Source: an uncultured Alphaproteobacteria bacterium
GTDB lineage: Bacteria; Pseudomonadota; Alphaproteobacteria; RF32; CAG-239
Length of the DNA: 64,000 nucleotides
Assembly: GCA_944391395.1 (NCBI GenBank)
Contig: CALXTI010000001.1
Location: 1 to 64,000, forward strand
Direction of reading: 5' to 3'
The notes beneath the pieces were generated by a model. It had not been told where the DNA came from. It searched no databases and worked only from the letters and a program-made list of their open reading frames with translations. Within the stretch, counting starts at the first letter, position 1. Each line of letters opens with the position of its first letter. A program made the position numbers and the translations under genes. Shown one piece after another: positions 53,078-63,926 of the stretch.

Positions 53078-54190
53078 TTATACATTGAATAAAAAGTTCA
53101 TGATATCGCCGTCCCGGACAATGTAATCTTTGCCTTCGGAGCGGATTTTGCCGGCTTCTTTGCAAGCCTGTTCGCCGCCCAAACGGACATAATCATCATA
53201 AGATATTGTCTCGGCACGGATAAAGCCTTTTTCGAAATCCGAGTGAATGATGCCGGCGCATTGCGGTGCTTTAGAGCCTTTTAAAAATGTCCAGGCGCGC
53301 ACTTCTTTTGGGCCGGCGGTAAAATAGGTTTGCAGACCCAAAAGCTCGTATCCGGCGCGGATGATTTTGGCCAAGCCGGTTTCTTCCAAGCCCAGACTTT
53401 GCAAGAATTCCTGTTTTTCTTCTGCCGAATCCAGTTGAGCAACTTCCGCTTCAATCTCGGCGGAGATAATAACCGCTTTGGCGTTTTCCGCCTCGGCTTT
53501 TTTGAATACGGCATCGGAAAATTTGTTGCCGCTGGCCGCCGAGCTTTCATCAACGTTGCAAACATACAACACCGGTTTTGAAGTTAAAAGCTGGAGCATT
53601 TTATATTGTTTGAAAGCGTCTTTTTCGGACGGGTCGGGTGCTGCGGTGCGCGCGGGTTTTCCGGCGCGCAGGGCGTTGATAACCGGTTCCATAACGGAAG
53701 CGCAGATTTTGGCTTCTTTATCGCCGCCGGTTTGGGCTTTTTTCTTAACCTGTTCAAAACGTTTTTCCAAAGATTCCAAATCGGCAATCATGAGTTCCGT
53801 TTCAACGATTTCGGCGTCACGAATCGGGTCAACCGAGCCTTCAACATGGGTGATATTGTCATCTTCAAAACAACGCAAAACATGAATAACGGCATCGGTT
53901 TCGCGGATGTTGGCCAAAAACTGGTTGCCCAGACCTTCGCCTTTGGAGGCGCCTTTAACTAAGCCGGCAATGTCCACAAATTCAAGCTGTGTCGGAACGA
54001 TGTTTTTGGGTTTTACGATTTCGGCAAGCTTGTCAAGGCGCGAATCCGGCACTGCCACGCGGCCGGTGTTCGGCTCAATGGTGCAGAAAGGAAAGTTTGC
54101 CGCCTGTGCGGCAATGGTTTGTGTTAAGGCGTTAAACAAGGTTGATTTGCCAACGTTCGGAAGACCGACAATTCCACAATTAAAACCCAT
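53078..54190 (-). CDS. ychF: redox-regulated ATPase YchF
   Basis: 370 aa, OBG family P-loop protein. [16 protein letters not shown] (G1), [20 protein letters not shown] (G2/G3), and a later NVDESSA in place of the GTPase NKxD, which is why YchF binds ATP. The C-terminal TGS-like domain ends in [13 protein letters not shown]. Follows pth by 16 bp, the usual neighbour. Confidence 0.95.
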   Translation of the reverse strand: MGFNCGIVGLPNVGKSTLFNALTQTIAAQAANFPFCTIEPNTGRVAVPDSRLDKLAEIVKPKNIVPTQLEFVDIAGLVKGASKGEGLGNQFLANIRETDAVIHVLRCFEDDNITHVEGSVDPIRDAEIVETELMIADLESLEKRFEQVKKKAQTGGDKEAKICASVMEPVINALRAGKPARTAAPDPSEKDAFKQYKMLQLLTSKPVLYVCNVDESSAASGNKFSDAVFKKAEAENAKAVIISAEIEAEVAQLDSAEEKQEFLQSLGLEETGLAKIIRAGYELLGLQTYFTAGPKEVRAWTFLKGSKAPQCAGIIHSDFEKGFIRAETISYDDYVRLGGEQACKEAGKIRSEGKDYIVRDGDIMNFLFNV

Positions 54191-54206
54191 GATTAAAAAC
54201 TCCTGT

Positions 54207-54779
54207 TTATTTTTTGGCAGCCATGCCCAAAAAGTTTGAACATGAAGCCACTCCGTTTTTGATTAAAACTTCCACGGCTTCCGGCATCAGAGAAATTTCT
54301 TGTTTGATGATGTCTTGCTCGGCTTTGGAAAAATGCCCCAAAACATAATCAGCCACTTCAGGTCCTTTGCCGGCCGGATGTCCGACGCCGATGCGAATCC
54401 GGTTATAATCCGGCGTGATGTGCGAATCGATGCTTTTTAAGCCGTTGTGTCCGCCGGCACCTCCGCCACGCTTGGCTTTGAGTTGGCCAACGTTTAAATC
54501 AATATCATCATGTATGACAATGATGTTTTCCGGTAAAATCTTATAAAAAAGTGCTGCTTTGACGACGGCGTTGCCGGAAAGATTCATAAAAGTTTGCGGC
54601 TTGATGAGCAAAACTTTTTCCCCGCCGATTTGACCTTCGGCAACAAGCGCGTCGAATTTGTTTTTGAAACTTGAAAAATTATAGCGGCTGCATATCTCAT
54701 CAGCCGCCATAAAACCGATGTTGTGGCGGGTGTTTGCGTATTCTGCACCGGGGTTTCCCAGACCTACCACTAAAAACAT
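54207..54779 (-). CDS. pth: peptidyl-tRNA hydrolase
   Basis: 190 aa. [20 protein letters not shown] with the catalytic His20 and FMNLSGNAV, then [14 protein letters not shown] and [11 protein letters not shown]. Frees peptidyl-tRNA lost from ribosomes. Between rplY and ychF, a common order. Confidence 0.96.
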   Translation of the reverse strand: MFLVVGLGNPGAEYANTRHNIGFMAADEICSRYNFSSFKNKFDALVAEGQIGGEKVLLIKPQTFMNLSGNAVVKAALFYKILPENIIVIHDDIDLNVGQLKAKRGGGAGGHNGLKSIDSHITPDYNRIRIGVGHPAGKGPEVADYVLGHFSKAEQDIIKQEISLMPEAVEVLIKNGVASCSNFLGMAAKK

Positions 54780-54806
54780 TTTACTCTTGCCTTTTAATTA
54801 TTCTTG

Positions 54807-55097
54807 TTATTTACGCAAAAAGTCAACGTGAATCGGCATGTCGGAAACCGGATGGAATTGGACGTCTTGGCAAACAACTTTAGTGGTTTTGCCGTCAACA
54901 TCGACCAAAATTTCCGATTCATAAAAATCCGACAGGTTCAAGGCCTTTTCCAACTCAACCGGATCAAGGCTGACCAAAACCGGATCTTTTTTGCCGCCGT
55001 AAATGACAGCCGGAACGCGTCCCTCACGACGACATGCACGAGCTGCCCCCTTACCTGCTTTCTCACGCTTTAATGCTTTAAAAGTAATGTTTGACAT
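54807..55097 (-). CDS. rplY: 50S ribosomal protein L25 (short form)
   Basis: 96 aa. MSNITFKALKREKAGKGAA, then REGRVPAVIYGG and VCQDVQFHPVSDMPIHVDFL. Binds 5S rRNA. This is the short E. coli-like form with no long CTC tail. ATG at 55097 follows AGAGGAAAATAAA; 11 extra upstream residues are not used. First gene of the rplY-pth-ychF cluster. Confidence 0.93.
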   Translation of the reverse strand: MSNITFKALKREKAGKGAARACRREGRVPAVIYGGKKDPVLVSLDPVELEKALNLSDFYESEILVDVDGKTTKVVCQDVQFHPVSDMPIHVDFLRK

Positions 55098-55245
55098 TTT
55101 ATTTTCCTCTTTTTTTGATTTAACAATCACTTCAACGGCCTCCAGGGGTGTCGTTAAAGTAAGGGATTCTTACAACTTTATTTTTGTTTTTTCAAGTGAT
55201 TTTTAACCTTTGCCGGATAAAATGTGCTAAAAACAGGAGAGAAAG

Positions 55246-55944
55246 ATGATTTATGCTTTTTGCGGGTTGATTTTTGGCTTTTTGATTCCTTATATGGCGC
55301 GGCGGTTTTCCAAATTTATGCCGGCAACGCCCGGATATGCCTTGTATCATTTGGTGTGGCCGGTCAAACGGGTGAAAAAAGAAAAACGCGCGCAGTCGGC
55401 CGAATATCAACGCCTGATGCGGCAATATCTGATGCGTTCGGTGGGTTGGGCGATTGTGTCGGCGGCTTTGAGCTTTTGTATTTACAGTTGCTTTGACGGG
55501 ATAAACGTTTGGTGGCTTTTGGCGCTTGTCTGGATTTTGCTTTTGCTTTATGAAATTGATGAGAGGATGTTGCTGTTGCCGGATATTTTGACCGTGCCGC
55601 TTTTGATTTTGGGATTTATGTTTGCGGCGATTGCCATGCCGGATGTTGATTATTACAGTATTTCGGCGGTGCAGTTGAGCGCGCTGGGAGCGGCGGCCGG
55701 ATATGTTTTGCCGGTGTTGGCTTCGCTTTTGATTATCCGCAAATATCCGGAAGCTTTCGGCGGCGGCGATATTAAGCTGCTGGCGGCCAGCGGCGCGTGG
55801 CTTGGGCTTGGCGCCGTGCCGTATTTGATTTTGATTTCGTGCGTGGTGTTCGGCGCTTTTATGCTTATCAGGCGCCAGCGGGCGGGGGCTTTTGGCCCGG
55901 CAATCGTGATTGCCACTTTAATACTTGTATTTTTTAATGCGTAG
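55246..55944 (+). CDS. type IV prepilin peptidase (A24 family)
   Basis: 232 aa, polytopic aspartic peptidase. Catalytic regions are YEIDERMLLLPDILT (Asp near residue 105) and FGGGDIKLL (GxGD, about residue 180). It lacks the N-terminal Cys-rich domain of PilD, so it is the short archaeal/CpaA-like form. ATG after AGGAGAGAAAG. A pilin is encoded at 43183. Confidence 0.88.
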   Translation: MIYAFCGLIFGFLIPYMARRFSKFMPATPGYALYHLVWPVKRVKKEKRAQSAEYQRLMRQYLMRSVGWAIVSAALSFCIYSCFDGINVWWLLALVWILLLLYEIDERMLLLPDILTVPLLILGFMFAAIAMPDVDYYSISAVQLSALGAAAGYVLPVLASLLIIRKYPEAFGGGDIKLLAASGAWLGLGAVPYLILISCVVFGAFMLIRRQRAGAFGPAIVIATLILVFFNA

Positions 55945-55984
55945 GCTATGATAACACTATAATTTTTTTATAAAGGGTGAGAAA

Positions 55985-56791
55985 ATGAGGGAAAATATTG
56001 CAGAAAGTCGGGAAAAAGTCAAAAATTTTGTAGAAAGCCGCAATTTTGACATATTTATCATGTCGCTTATTTGCTTGGATGCAGTGGTTTTCGGACTGTT
56101 GACTTCCGATTATTTTAATGAGTTTTTCGGCAGCGTCCTATTTGTTTTGGACAGGCTGTGCATGGCTATCTTTATTGTGGAAATGGTGATGAAACTTTAT
56201 GTCTACGGACATAAGTTTTTTAAATCGCGGTGGAATACGTTTGACTTTACGGTAATCGCCGTTTCTTCGTTTTCGTTTGCCAGTTATTTTATTGTGCTGC
56301 GGACGTTTAGGCTTTTCCGTTTGCTGAAATATATCGACCGTTTTTCAAAATTAAAACGAATCTTGACCGTATTGGGCGCGTTGATGCCGAATTTTGCGGC
56401 GGCATTGATGGTTTTTGCGGTTTTGATTTATGTTTTTGCCATTATGGGCGTCAGCTTGTTTGGCGGCGTGTTTATTGAATTTTCCTCTTTGGGGGCATCT
56501 CTTTTTGCTTTGCTGCAAGTGTTTACGCTTGACGGTTGGGCGGAAGATATTGCCCGCCCGGTTATGGCGGTTTTTCCGCATGCCTGGTTGTTCTTTGCAG
56601 CGTATTTGCTGTTTTCATTCTTGCTGATGATAAGTTTTATTATGAGCGTGATTGACGAAGTCGTGCATCGGGAACTTTTAAAGGAATCGGAACCGGAGAT
56701 TTTTAAAACATCCGGCGCGGCGGTATCGCATAAAAAAACACCAAAAATTAAAAAGAAAGCGCCGGTTGTGCATCGCAAACCAATTAAATAA
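55985..56791 (+). CDS. bacterial voltage-gated cation channel (NavAb-like)
   Basis: 268 aa, one-domain six-TM channel. S4 carries RTFRLFRLLK at 106-115, with a basic residue at each third position. The pore segment after S5 ends with VFTLDGWAED (180-188), where the canonical bacterial sodium filter is TLESWSM. S6 follows (WLFFAAYLLFSFLLMISFIM) and a basic C-terminal tail. Probably a sodium or calcium channel; the Asp-Gly filter is unusual. ATG after AGGGTGAGAAA. Confidence 0.88.
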   Translation: MRENIAESREKVKNFVESRNFDIFIMSLICLDAVVFGLLTSDYFNEFFGSVLFVLDRLCMAIFIVEMVMKLYVYGHKFFKSRWNTFDFTVIAVSSFSFASYFIVLRTFRLFRLLKYIDRFSKLKRILTVLGALMPNFAAALMVFAVLIYVFAIMGVSLFGGVFIEFSSLGASLFALLQVFTLDGWAEDIARPVMAVFPHAWLFFAAYLLFSFLLMISFIMSVIDEVVHRELLKESEPEIFKTSGAAVSHKKTPKIKKKAPVVHRKPIK

Positions 56792-56803
56792 AAATGACAA
56801 AAG

Positions 56804-56833
56804 AAAACTCCCGATGATACGGGAGTTTTCTTT
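56804..56833. terminator. bidirectional terminator
   Basis: AAAACTCCCG (56804-56813), loop ATGATA, CGGGAGTTTT (56820-56829), then CTTT. Serves both the rightward channel and the leftward 170-aa gene. Confidence 0.8.
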
Positions 56834-56847
56834 AGCTTGACATGTGG

Positions 56848-57360
56848 TTAGTGAACAATCTCGCACAGATGCCGAAAAGCATCTTTGGTCTGGGTGTCGT
56901 AGAGATAATGCTTATCCCCGTACAGCACCGAGATTGTCAGGAATCGGCGTAGATCCGCTTTGTCCGGACAGGTTTCCGGTAAAACACAAAGACGGATAAT
57001 TTCCGTTTCCAGTCGGTTGGCACGTTGCTCTAGTTTACAACGTTCGGAGATGTAGGAGCCGTTATGCAACGCGAGCTGGATTTTGGCGTAATCGCCGATT
57101 TTTTTGTTTTGCACCTGCGGTAACAGTTCCTCTACCTGTAGTTTACTTAACAGGCGGAAACTTTTTCGGCGGAGTCTGGATACATCGTTTTCCAGACATG
57201 TTACATAATAACATGTCCGCCCTCTTTTTTGAATTTCAGCAACCCAGTCTTGCTTTGTTTTGTAGTTACTGGTTTGCAAGAACAAGGCAATACTTGTGTC
57301 GGAAAAGATTTTTTCTCCGCCCAAAGCCGCGCAGGCTTCTCTCTTTGCAGTATGGTTCAT
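56848..57360 (-). CDS. hypothetical protein, paralog A, 170 aa
   Basis: Not recognised. Matches the 188-aa gene upstream in pattern: YKTKQDWVAEIQKR..CYYVTCLEND, and the end FLTISVLYGDKHYLYD. Soluble and helical. A weak ribosome site. The two genes look like diverged duplicates. Confidence 0.65.
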   Translation of the reverse strand: MNHTAKREACAALGGEKIFSDTSIALFLQTSNYKTKQDWVAEIQKRGRTCYYVTCLENDVSRLRRKSFRLLSKLQVEELLPQVQNKKIGDYAKIQLALHNGSYISERCKLEQRANRLETEIIRLCVLPETCPDKADLRRFLTISVLYGDKHYLYDTQTKDAFRHLCEIVH

Positions 57361-57495
57361 TATTTAATAAAAATTTTAGTGTATGAATTAAGTGTAAACC
57401 TTAAAATTCTATTGTCAATGCTTTTGTTTTAAAATAAAAACCGGAGCGACTTTCACAAGCGGCTCCGGCAAAATGGCTAAAAGAAACAAAAGGTT

Positions 57496-58062
57496 TTATT
57501 CAAAAATATCTACCAACTCGATAAAAGCGTTGGCGATTTTATCGCTATGGCGATAATTATAATCTGAAAACAGTGCGGCGATGATGATGAAATTTCGCAA
57601 ATCATAAGCGTTGAAGCTTTCTTCAATTTCATCATAATGCCGGATTATTTTCTCTTCAAGACGATGAGCTATATTATATAGCTTCGCTCTTTCCAATACG
57701 GGAGAGCCATCGTTAAGCCGCAAGAGGATGTTGTAATATTTTAACAACATGTCGTCCTGGGTTTGTTTGATGATGTCTTCCAGCAATGTTTTGTTCAACA
57801 GAGCAAAACATTTGAGCTTGCCGGCCGATATATCATTTTCGGCAAACATTTTGCGCTGATATTTTCCATAATCTTCAACGCAACCGTAAAATTTGGTGTC
57901 CAGGCAGTTGATGTACCGCCTCAAGACATTCGGCTGGCTTATTTCTTGTATCCAAGCAGCTTTGGCTTTGTAAGTGCATATCTGCTTGAACCTTTTAATC
58001 GTTTCTTCCGGGTAAATGTTTTGTAAAGCTACCACGGCATAAGTTTTTAAGCTTGTCCTCAT
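57496..58062 (-). CDS. hypothetical protein, paralog B, 188 aa
   Basis: Same family as the 170-aa neighbour: TYKAKAAWIQEIS then YINCLDTKF, and FIIIAALFSDYNYRHSDKI near the end, with the helical LLRLNDGSPVLERAKLYNIAHRLEEKII. Not recognised. Possible tandem duplicate 136 bp upstream of paralog A. It is divergent from groES. Confidence 0.65.
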   Translation of the reverse strand: MRTSLKTYAVVALQNIYPEETIKRFKQICTYKAKAAWIQEISQPNVLRRYINCLDTKFYGCVEDYGKYQRKMFAENDISAGKLKCFALLNKTLLEDIIKQTQDDMLLKYYNILLRLNDGSPVLERAKLYNIAHRLEEKIIRHYDEIEESFNAYDLRNFIIIAALFSDYNYRHSDKIANAFIELVDIFE

Positions 58063-58150
58063 AATTTTTTCATAATTAATTTTGTAATCAAAGTATAATT
58101 TTTAACAAATTTTGTCAATAAAAATGTTTGCTAAAAAATGCTTTGGTCTT

Positions 58151-58193
58151 CTTGACAAGCGTGTTTCTAAACACTAACTAAGGTATTAGTTAG
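58151..58193 (+). promoter_or_regulatory. groESL promoter with palindromic operator
   Basis: TTGACA (58152-58157), 17-bp spacer, TAACTA (58175-58180). CTAACTAA-GGTA-TTAGTTAG (58174-58193), a perfect 8-bp palindrome, covers the -10. It is not the CIRCE element TTAGCACTC-N9-GAGTGCTAA. Confidence 0.65.
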
Positions 58194-58214
58194 AAACTAA
58201 GAAAGGAAAAAGCA

Positions 58215-58502
58215 ATGAAAATTAAACCTTTACATGACAGAGTTTTGGTTCGTCGTTTGGATGAAGTTACCAAGACCAACGGCGGAATTATCATTCCGGA
58301 TACGGCAAAAGAAAAGCCCTCGGAAGGGGTCGTGGAAGCCATCGGGACAGGTCGGGTCGCTCCGGACGGGAAAGTTGTGGCAATGACGGTTAAAGTCGGA
58401 GATAAAGTTTTGTTCGGCAAATATGCCGGAACGGAAGTCAAGATTGACGGTGAAAGCCGTTTGATGATTAGAGAAGACGATATTTTGGCAATTGTAGAGT
58501 AA
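58215..58502 (+). CDS. groS: co-chaperonin GroES
   Basis: 95 aa. Starts [17 protein letters not shown], mobile loop [18 protein letters not shown], and [13 protein letters not shown]. Caps the GroEL ring. ATG after AAGAAAGGAAAAAGCA. Followed after 18 bp by groEL. Confidence 0.97.
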   Translation: MKIKPLHDRVLVRRLDEVTKTNGGIIIPDTAKEKPSEGVVEAIGTGRVAPDGKVVAMTVKVGDKVLFGKYAGTEVKIDGESRLMIREDDILAIVE

Positions 58503-58514
58503 AAGAAAGGATAA

Positions 58515-60167
<1,653 letters not shown>

Positions 60168-60186
60168 ACCGCTATGTAATCGTTAA

Positions 60187-60212
60187 AACAGCCTCCTTAA
60201 AAGGAGGCTGTT
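60187..60212 (+). terminator. hairpin after groEL
   Basis: AACAGCCTCCTT (60187-60198) with AAGGAGGCTGTT (60201-60212), loop AA. No long U-tract, so only a likely terminator. Confidence 0.6.
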
Positions 60213-60242
60213 CTCGTATTAGCAAACGATTTGCAAAGCATA

Positions 60243-60362
60243 TTACAAGCGGATAAGGCTGAAATACAGCACGACAGATATAAATGAAAAAAAGTATGCC
60301 GCGCTGCCGGTTATGGCCAGAGCGCTTATGCTTAAAACAAAATTTTGTGTTATTTGATACAT
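60243..60362 (-). CDS. 39-aa small membrane protein
   Basis: ATG at 60362, stop TAA at 60243-60245. Two hydrophobic stretches (FVLSISALAITGSAAYFF and SFISVVLYFSLI). AAAAGAAG lies upstream as a ribosome site. Upstream is a near-consensus promoter. Short membrane proteins of this kind are easily missed. Function unknown. Confidence 0.5.
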   Translation of the reverse strand: MYQITQNFVLSISALAITGSAAYFFSFISVVLYFSLIRL

Positions 60363-60396
60363 GATATACTTCTTTTAACAATTTATTTATGTTTTT

Positions 60397-60425
60397 TATG
60401 TATACTACCCAAGAGGTTGTGTCAA
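60397..60425 (-). promoter_or_regulatory. sigma70 promoter of the 39-aa gene
   Basis: On the minus strand TTGACA (60420-60425), 17-bp spacer, TACATA (60397-60402). It lies 35 bp upstream of the 39-aa start codon. Confidence 0.65.
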
Positions 60426-60486
60426 TCTTTTTTTTCGACTCCGGGTTTTTGGTGTATAAGTTTAGGTGTAAAACTGTTTTTAAAAC

Positions 60487-60524
60487 AAAAAAAATCCTGC
60501 CTTTAATAAAAAGCAGGATTTTTT
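60487..60524. terminator. terminator of hppA
   Basis: AAAAAATCCTGC (about 60489-60500), loop, GCAGGATTTTTT (60513-60524). Bidirectional A/T tracts. On the minus strand it ends the hppA transcript. Confidence 0.75.
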
Positions 60525-60541
60525 GTTGTTTGCGGTAGTTT

Positions 60542-62977
60542 TTAATCTTTTGCCGTAGCTTCAATCCGCATGGCATAGAATGAACGCCATACAAATACCA
60601 AGCCCAGCAGGAAGAAGAAAATACCCAATCCGGTTGAGATACAAGCCGGTGCTTTTGCGGCCATTTCGACGGCTAACAATCCGAACAAAGTTGTGAATTT
60701 GATAATCGGGTTTAAGGCAACCGAAGATGTGTCTTTATACGGGTCGCCCACCGTGTCGCCGACAACGGCGGCATCGTGTAAAGGCGTGCCTTTTTCTTCC
60801 AAATCGACTTCGACCACTTTCTTGGCGTTATCCCATGCGCCGCCGGCGTTGGCCATATAAAGTGCCTGGAAAAGTCCGAAAATGGCGATTGAAATCAAAT
60901 AGCTGGCAAACAGATTGGCGTCAAAACAGGCAAACGCTATCGTAAATGAGAAGATAACGATAAAGATGTTGAACATGCCTTTTTGCGCATAAATCGTGCA
61001 AATGCGAACAACATTTTTCGAATCTTCAACCGAAGCGGCTTGTTTGCCGTCCAGGCAGATATGTTTTTTGATGTAGTTAACAGCCCGGTAAGCTCCGGCT
61101 GAAACAGCCTGCATGGAGGCGCCCGAAAACCAGTAAATGACGGCACCGCCCAAAATCAACCCGAACAAGACATACGGATCAAGCAGATTTAAGGACAGGT
61201 TCAACAACAAGATGATTGAGAAAATCATTGTTGTCGCGCCGATAACGGCTGTGCCGATTAAAACTGGCTTGGCTGTCGCCTTAAAGGTGTTGCCGGCGGA
61301 GTCGTTTTCTTCTAACAGGTGTTTGCCAACCTCAAAGTTCGGTTCAAAACCATAGTCGTCTTTGATTTCTTTTTTGATGCCTTTGATTTGTTCAATTTGT
61401 GAAAGCTCAAAAACAGATTGAGCGTTGTCAGTTACCGGACCGTATGAATCAACGGCGATGGTAACCGGTCCCATGCCGAGCATGCCGAAAGCTACCAAAC
61501 CAAATGCGAAGACTGTCGGATATACCATATAGGCATCCAAGCCTTCACACGCCGTAACAAAGGCGACAACCATTAAGCCAACCATGACAATTCCCTGCCA
61601 GAAGGCTGAAAAATTGCCGGCGACAATACCGGAGATGATATTTAAAGACGCTCCGGCTTCGCGGCTGGCGTTAACAACTTCTTCAACATGCTTTGATTTT
61701 GAAGAAGTGAAAATCTTGGTAAATTCCGGAATAAGCGCGGCGGCTAATGTTCCGCAACTAATGATGGTTGAAAGTTTCCACCATAAATCCGGTCCGAAAA
61801 CGCTGCGGTCAATCATAACGTAAGAAACGCCAAAGGTGACGAGAATGGAAATAATGGAGGTAAACCATACCAAACTGGTCAGAGGTGTTTCGAAATTGAA
61901 TTTATCTTTATTGCCAAATCTGATTTTTGAAATCCAGTTGTTTAAAGCATAAGAGCAAATGGAGGTTAAAATCATCAACACGCGCATGGTGAAAATCCAC
62001 GTAATCAAACGGGCTTGAATATCAATGCCGTTTTGCATCAAGACCAAACTGCCGTCGGAGGCATACATCATGCCGGCGCCCAAAACGATAAAGCTGATTA
62101 AAGCCACGCCGGTAACGCCGTAGGTTTCAAATCCGTCAGCGGTCGGGCCAACCGAATCGCCGGCATTGTCGCCGGTGCAGTCGGCGATAACCCCAGGATT
62201 GCGGGCATCGTCTTCATCAATTTTGAATATAATTTTCATCAAGTCAGCACCGATGTCGGCGATTTTGGTGAAAATACCGCCGCAAATGCGCAAGGCCGAA
62301 GCGCCTAAAGATTCACCTATGGCGAATCCGATAAAGCAGGCGCCGGCATTATCGCGCGGAACAAACAAAAGAATGAAAATCATCATAATCAGTTCAACGC
62401 AAATCAGCAATACGCCGATAGACATGCCGGAGTGCAACGGCAAATTCATCACGGGGAAAGCTTTGCCTTTGAGCGAGGCAAACGAAGTGCGTGCGTTGGC
62501 ATAAGTGTTGATGCGCATACCAAACCAGGCAACCGTAAAGGAGCCTAAAATACCCAAAATCGACCATAGTAAGATATTTAATACTTTGGGCAGAGGTACT
62601 TCGTTTAAATAAAAGAAATAATAAAAAATGCAAACGGCAATGAAACATTCCAAAATCAACAAAAGAACGGCTTGTTGTTTCATGTAGGTTTTGCAGGTGG
62701 CGTAAATTGTTTCGGCCACGTTAATCATGGCTTTGTGCGCCGGAAGATTTTTGATTTTTATGAATTCATAAAGACCAAAAAGCATGCCGAGCACACATAT
62801 AAACATACCGGCAAGCAAAATGTGCGAGCCGGTAATATTGAAGCCAAAAATGTCAAAGGCGACATCAAGCGAAGGAATATGCAAATCAATTTCCGAAGCT
62901 TGCGCGTCTTTGAAAATAAAAAACATAGAAAATAAAGCGGCGATGGCGGCTTTACTTAATTTATTTATTTTCAGCAT
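60542..62977 (-). CDS. hppA: membrane proton-pumping pyrophosphatase
   Basis: 811 aa, about 16 TM helices. Hydrolyses pyrophosphate and pumps protons. Catalytic region GGGIFTKIADIGADLMKII, then EDDARNPGVIADCTGDNAGD; late KIIKFTTLFG-like and AVVGDTVGDPYKDTSS. GNTFKA carries Lys at the position that marks K+-independent enzymes (K+-dependent ones have Ala). Longer than the usual 700 residues. Ribosome site on the minus strand before ATG at 62977. Confidence 0.93.
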   Translation of the reverse strand: MLKINKLSKAAIAALFSMFFIFKDAQASEIDLHIPSLDVAFDIFGFNITGSHILLAGMFICVLGMLFGLYEFIKIKNLPAHKAMINVAETIYATCKTYMKQQAVLLLILECFIAVCIFYYFFYLNEVPLPKVLNILLWSILGILGSFTVAWFGMRINTYANARTSFASLKGKAFPVMNLPLHSGMSIGVLLICVELIMMIFILLFVPRDNAGACFIGFAIGESLGASALRICGGIFTKIADIGADLMKIIFKIDEDDARNPGVIADCTGDNAGDSVGPTADGFETYGVTGVALISFIVLGAGMMYASDGSLVLMQNGIDIQARLITWIFTMRVLMILTSICSYALNNWISKIRFGNKDKFNFETPLTSLVWFTSIISILVTFGVSYVMIDRSVFGPDLWWKLSTIISCGTLAAALIPEFTKIFTSSKSKHVEEVVNASREAGASLNIISGIVAGNFSAFWQGIVMVGLMVVAFVTACEGLDAYMVYPTVFAFGLVAFGMLGMGPVTIAVDSYGPVTDNAQSVFELSQIEQIKGIKKEIKDDYGFEPNFEVGKHLLEENDSAGNTFKATAKPVLIGTAVIGATTMIFSIILLLNLSLNLLDPYVLFGLILGGAVIYWFSGASMQAVSAGAYRAVNYIKKHICLDGKQAASVEDSKNVVRICTIYAQKGMFNIFIVIFSFTIAFACFDANLFASYLISIAIFGLFQALYMANAGGAWDNAKKVVEVDLEEKGTPLHDAAVVGDTVGDPYKDTSSVALNPIIKFTTLFGLLAVEMAAKAPACISTGLGIFFFLLGLVFVWRSFYAMRIEATAKD

Positions 62978-63004
62978 AATATATCCTTTATAAAAGTGGG
63001 TTAT

Positions 63005-63038
63005 ACCCGTATCAAAAGTTTTGTCTGACGATACGGGT
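63005..63038. promoter_or_regulatory. hairpin in the hppA leader
   Basis: ACCCGTATC (63005-63013) and GATACGGGT (63030-63038), a perfect 9-bp stem 28 bp upstream of hppA on its transcript. No U-tract, so a regulatory or stabilising hairpin rather than a terminator. Confidence 0.45.
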
Positions 63039-63112
63039 TTATGAATGTATCTTAAAGGTCTTATTCTAAAGAATCTATTAAATTTTTCAGATATTAACTG
63101 TTTGCTTAAAGT

Positions 63113-63140
63113 AAAAAAAGACCGGTCTTTGCAACCGGTT
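63113..63140 (-). terminator. terminator of the ankyrin gene
   Basis: ACCGG (63121-63125) pairs with CCGGT (63135-63139), with a seven-A run on the plus strand (T-run on the minus). Close after the ankyrin stop. Confidence 0.55.
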
Positions 63141-63158
63141 TTTTCAAGAAATGTTTGC

Positions 63159-63926
63159 TTAGAGAACGTTGCCTACATCGACTTTGTCAATATCAAGATA
63201 GAGTTTGCCTTCTTTGTCTTTGATGCTTGTATCGGCGCCGGCATCAATCAGTAACGCAACAATATCGTCATTGCCGCCGGAGGCAGCATAAAACAGGGCG
63301 GTTCGGCCGTTCTTGTCGGTTTTGTTCAAATCAGCGCCGGCATCAATCAAAAGTTGGACGATTTCCGCATTCCAAGCGTTGGTCGCGGCATTCATCAAAG
63401 GTGTGCCGAGCGTGCTTTCGCGGTTGACGTCGGCGCCGGCGTCAATCAGCATTTGTGCGAGTTCACGCATGCGACTCATTTCACGGAACAGATTTGCTTT
63501 TAATTTGTCTTGAATCTCAGGGTTCTCAACATCCAAACCCATTGTTTTCATCATCATGATTTGCAGCTGCAACTCATTGGCTTTTGAGGTGGCGATATTT
63601 AAAGGAATCATACCGTTTTTGGCGGGCATGTTAACGTCCGCGCCGTATTCTATGGCTTTTTGTGCAACTTTAAGATCGGGATTAAGGGTCAAAAGATAAT
63701 AAAGGGCGGGGTTGCCTTCCGAATCTTTGGTGTTAAAATCAAAATTTTGTTGTTTTAAGGTTTCAATGCCGTCAAGGTCGATTTCTGCCATTTGTTTTTC
63801 AAAATTTTGGGCGTCGAATTGTGCGGCTGCGGTTTCCGCCGCAGGAGCGCCGGTGTTGCCCTGTTGGGCATAAACGGCAGTGGTCAGAGTTAAACAAAAA
63901 ATGCTTAAAATTAATTTGTATGGCAT
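63159..63926 (-). CDS. secreted ankyrin-repeat protein
   Basis: 255 aa. Signal peptide with cleavage near VYA-QQG, then about five ankyrin repeats: YGADVNMPAKNGMIPLNIA, DAGADVNRESTLGTPLMNAA, DAGADLNKTDKNGRTALFYAA and DAGADTSIKD. ATG at 63926 has GGAG nine bases upstream. Periplasmic protein interaction module. Ankyrin proteins are common in host-associated alphaproteobacteria. Confidence 0.9.
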   Translation of the reverse strand: MPYKLILSIFCLTLTTAVYAQQGNTGAPAAETAAAQFDAQNFEKQMAEIDLDGIETLKQQNFDFNTKDSEGNPALYYLLTLNPDLKVAQKAIEYGADVNMPAKNGMIPLNIATSKANELQLQIMMMKTMGLDVENPEIQDKLKANLFREMSRMRELAQMLIDAGADVNRESTLGTPLMNAATNAWNAEIVQLLIDAGADLNKTDKNGRTALFYAASGGNDDIVALLIDAGADTSIKDKEGKLYLDIDKVDVGNVL

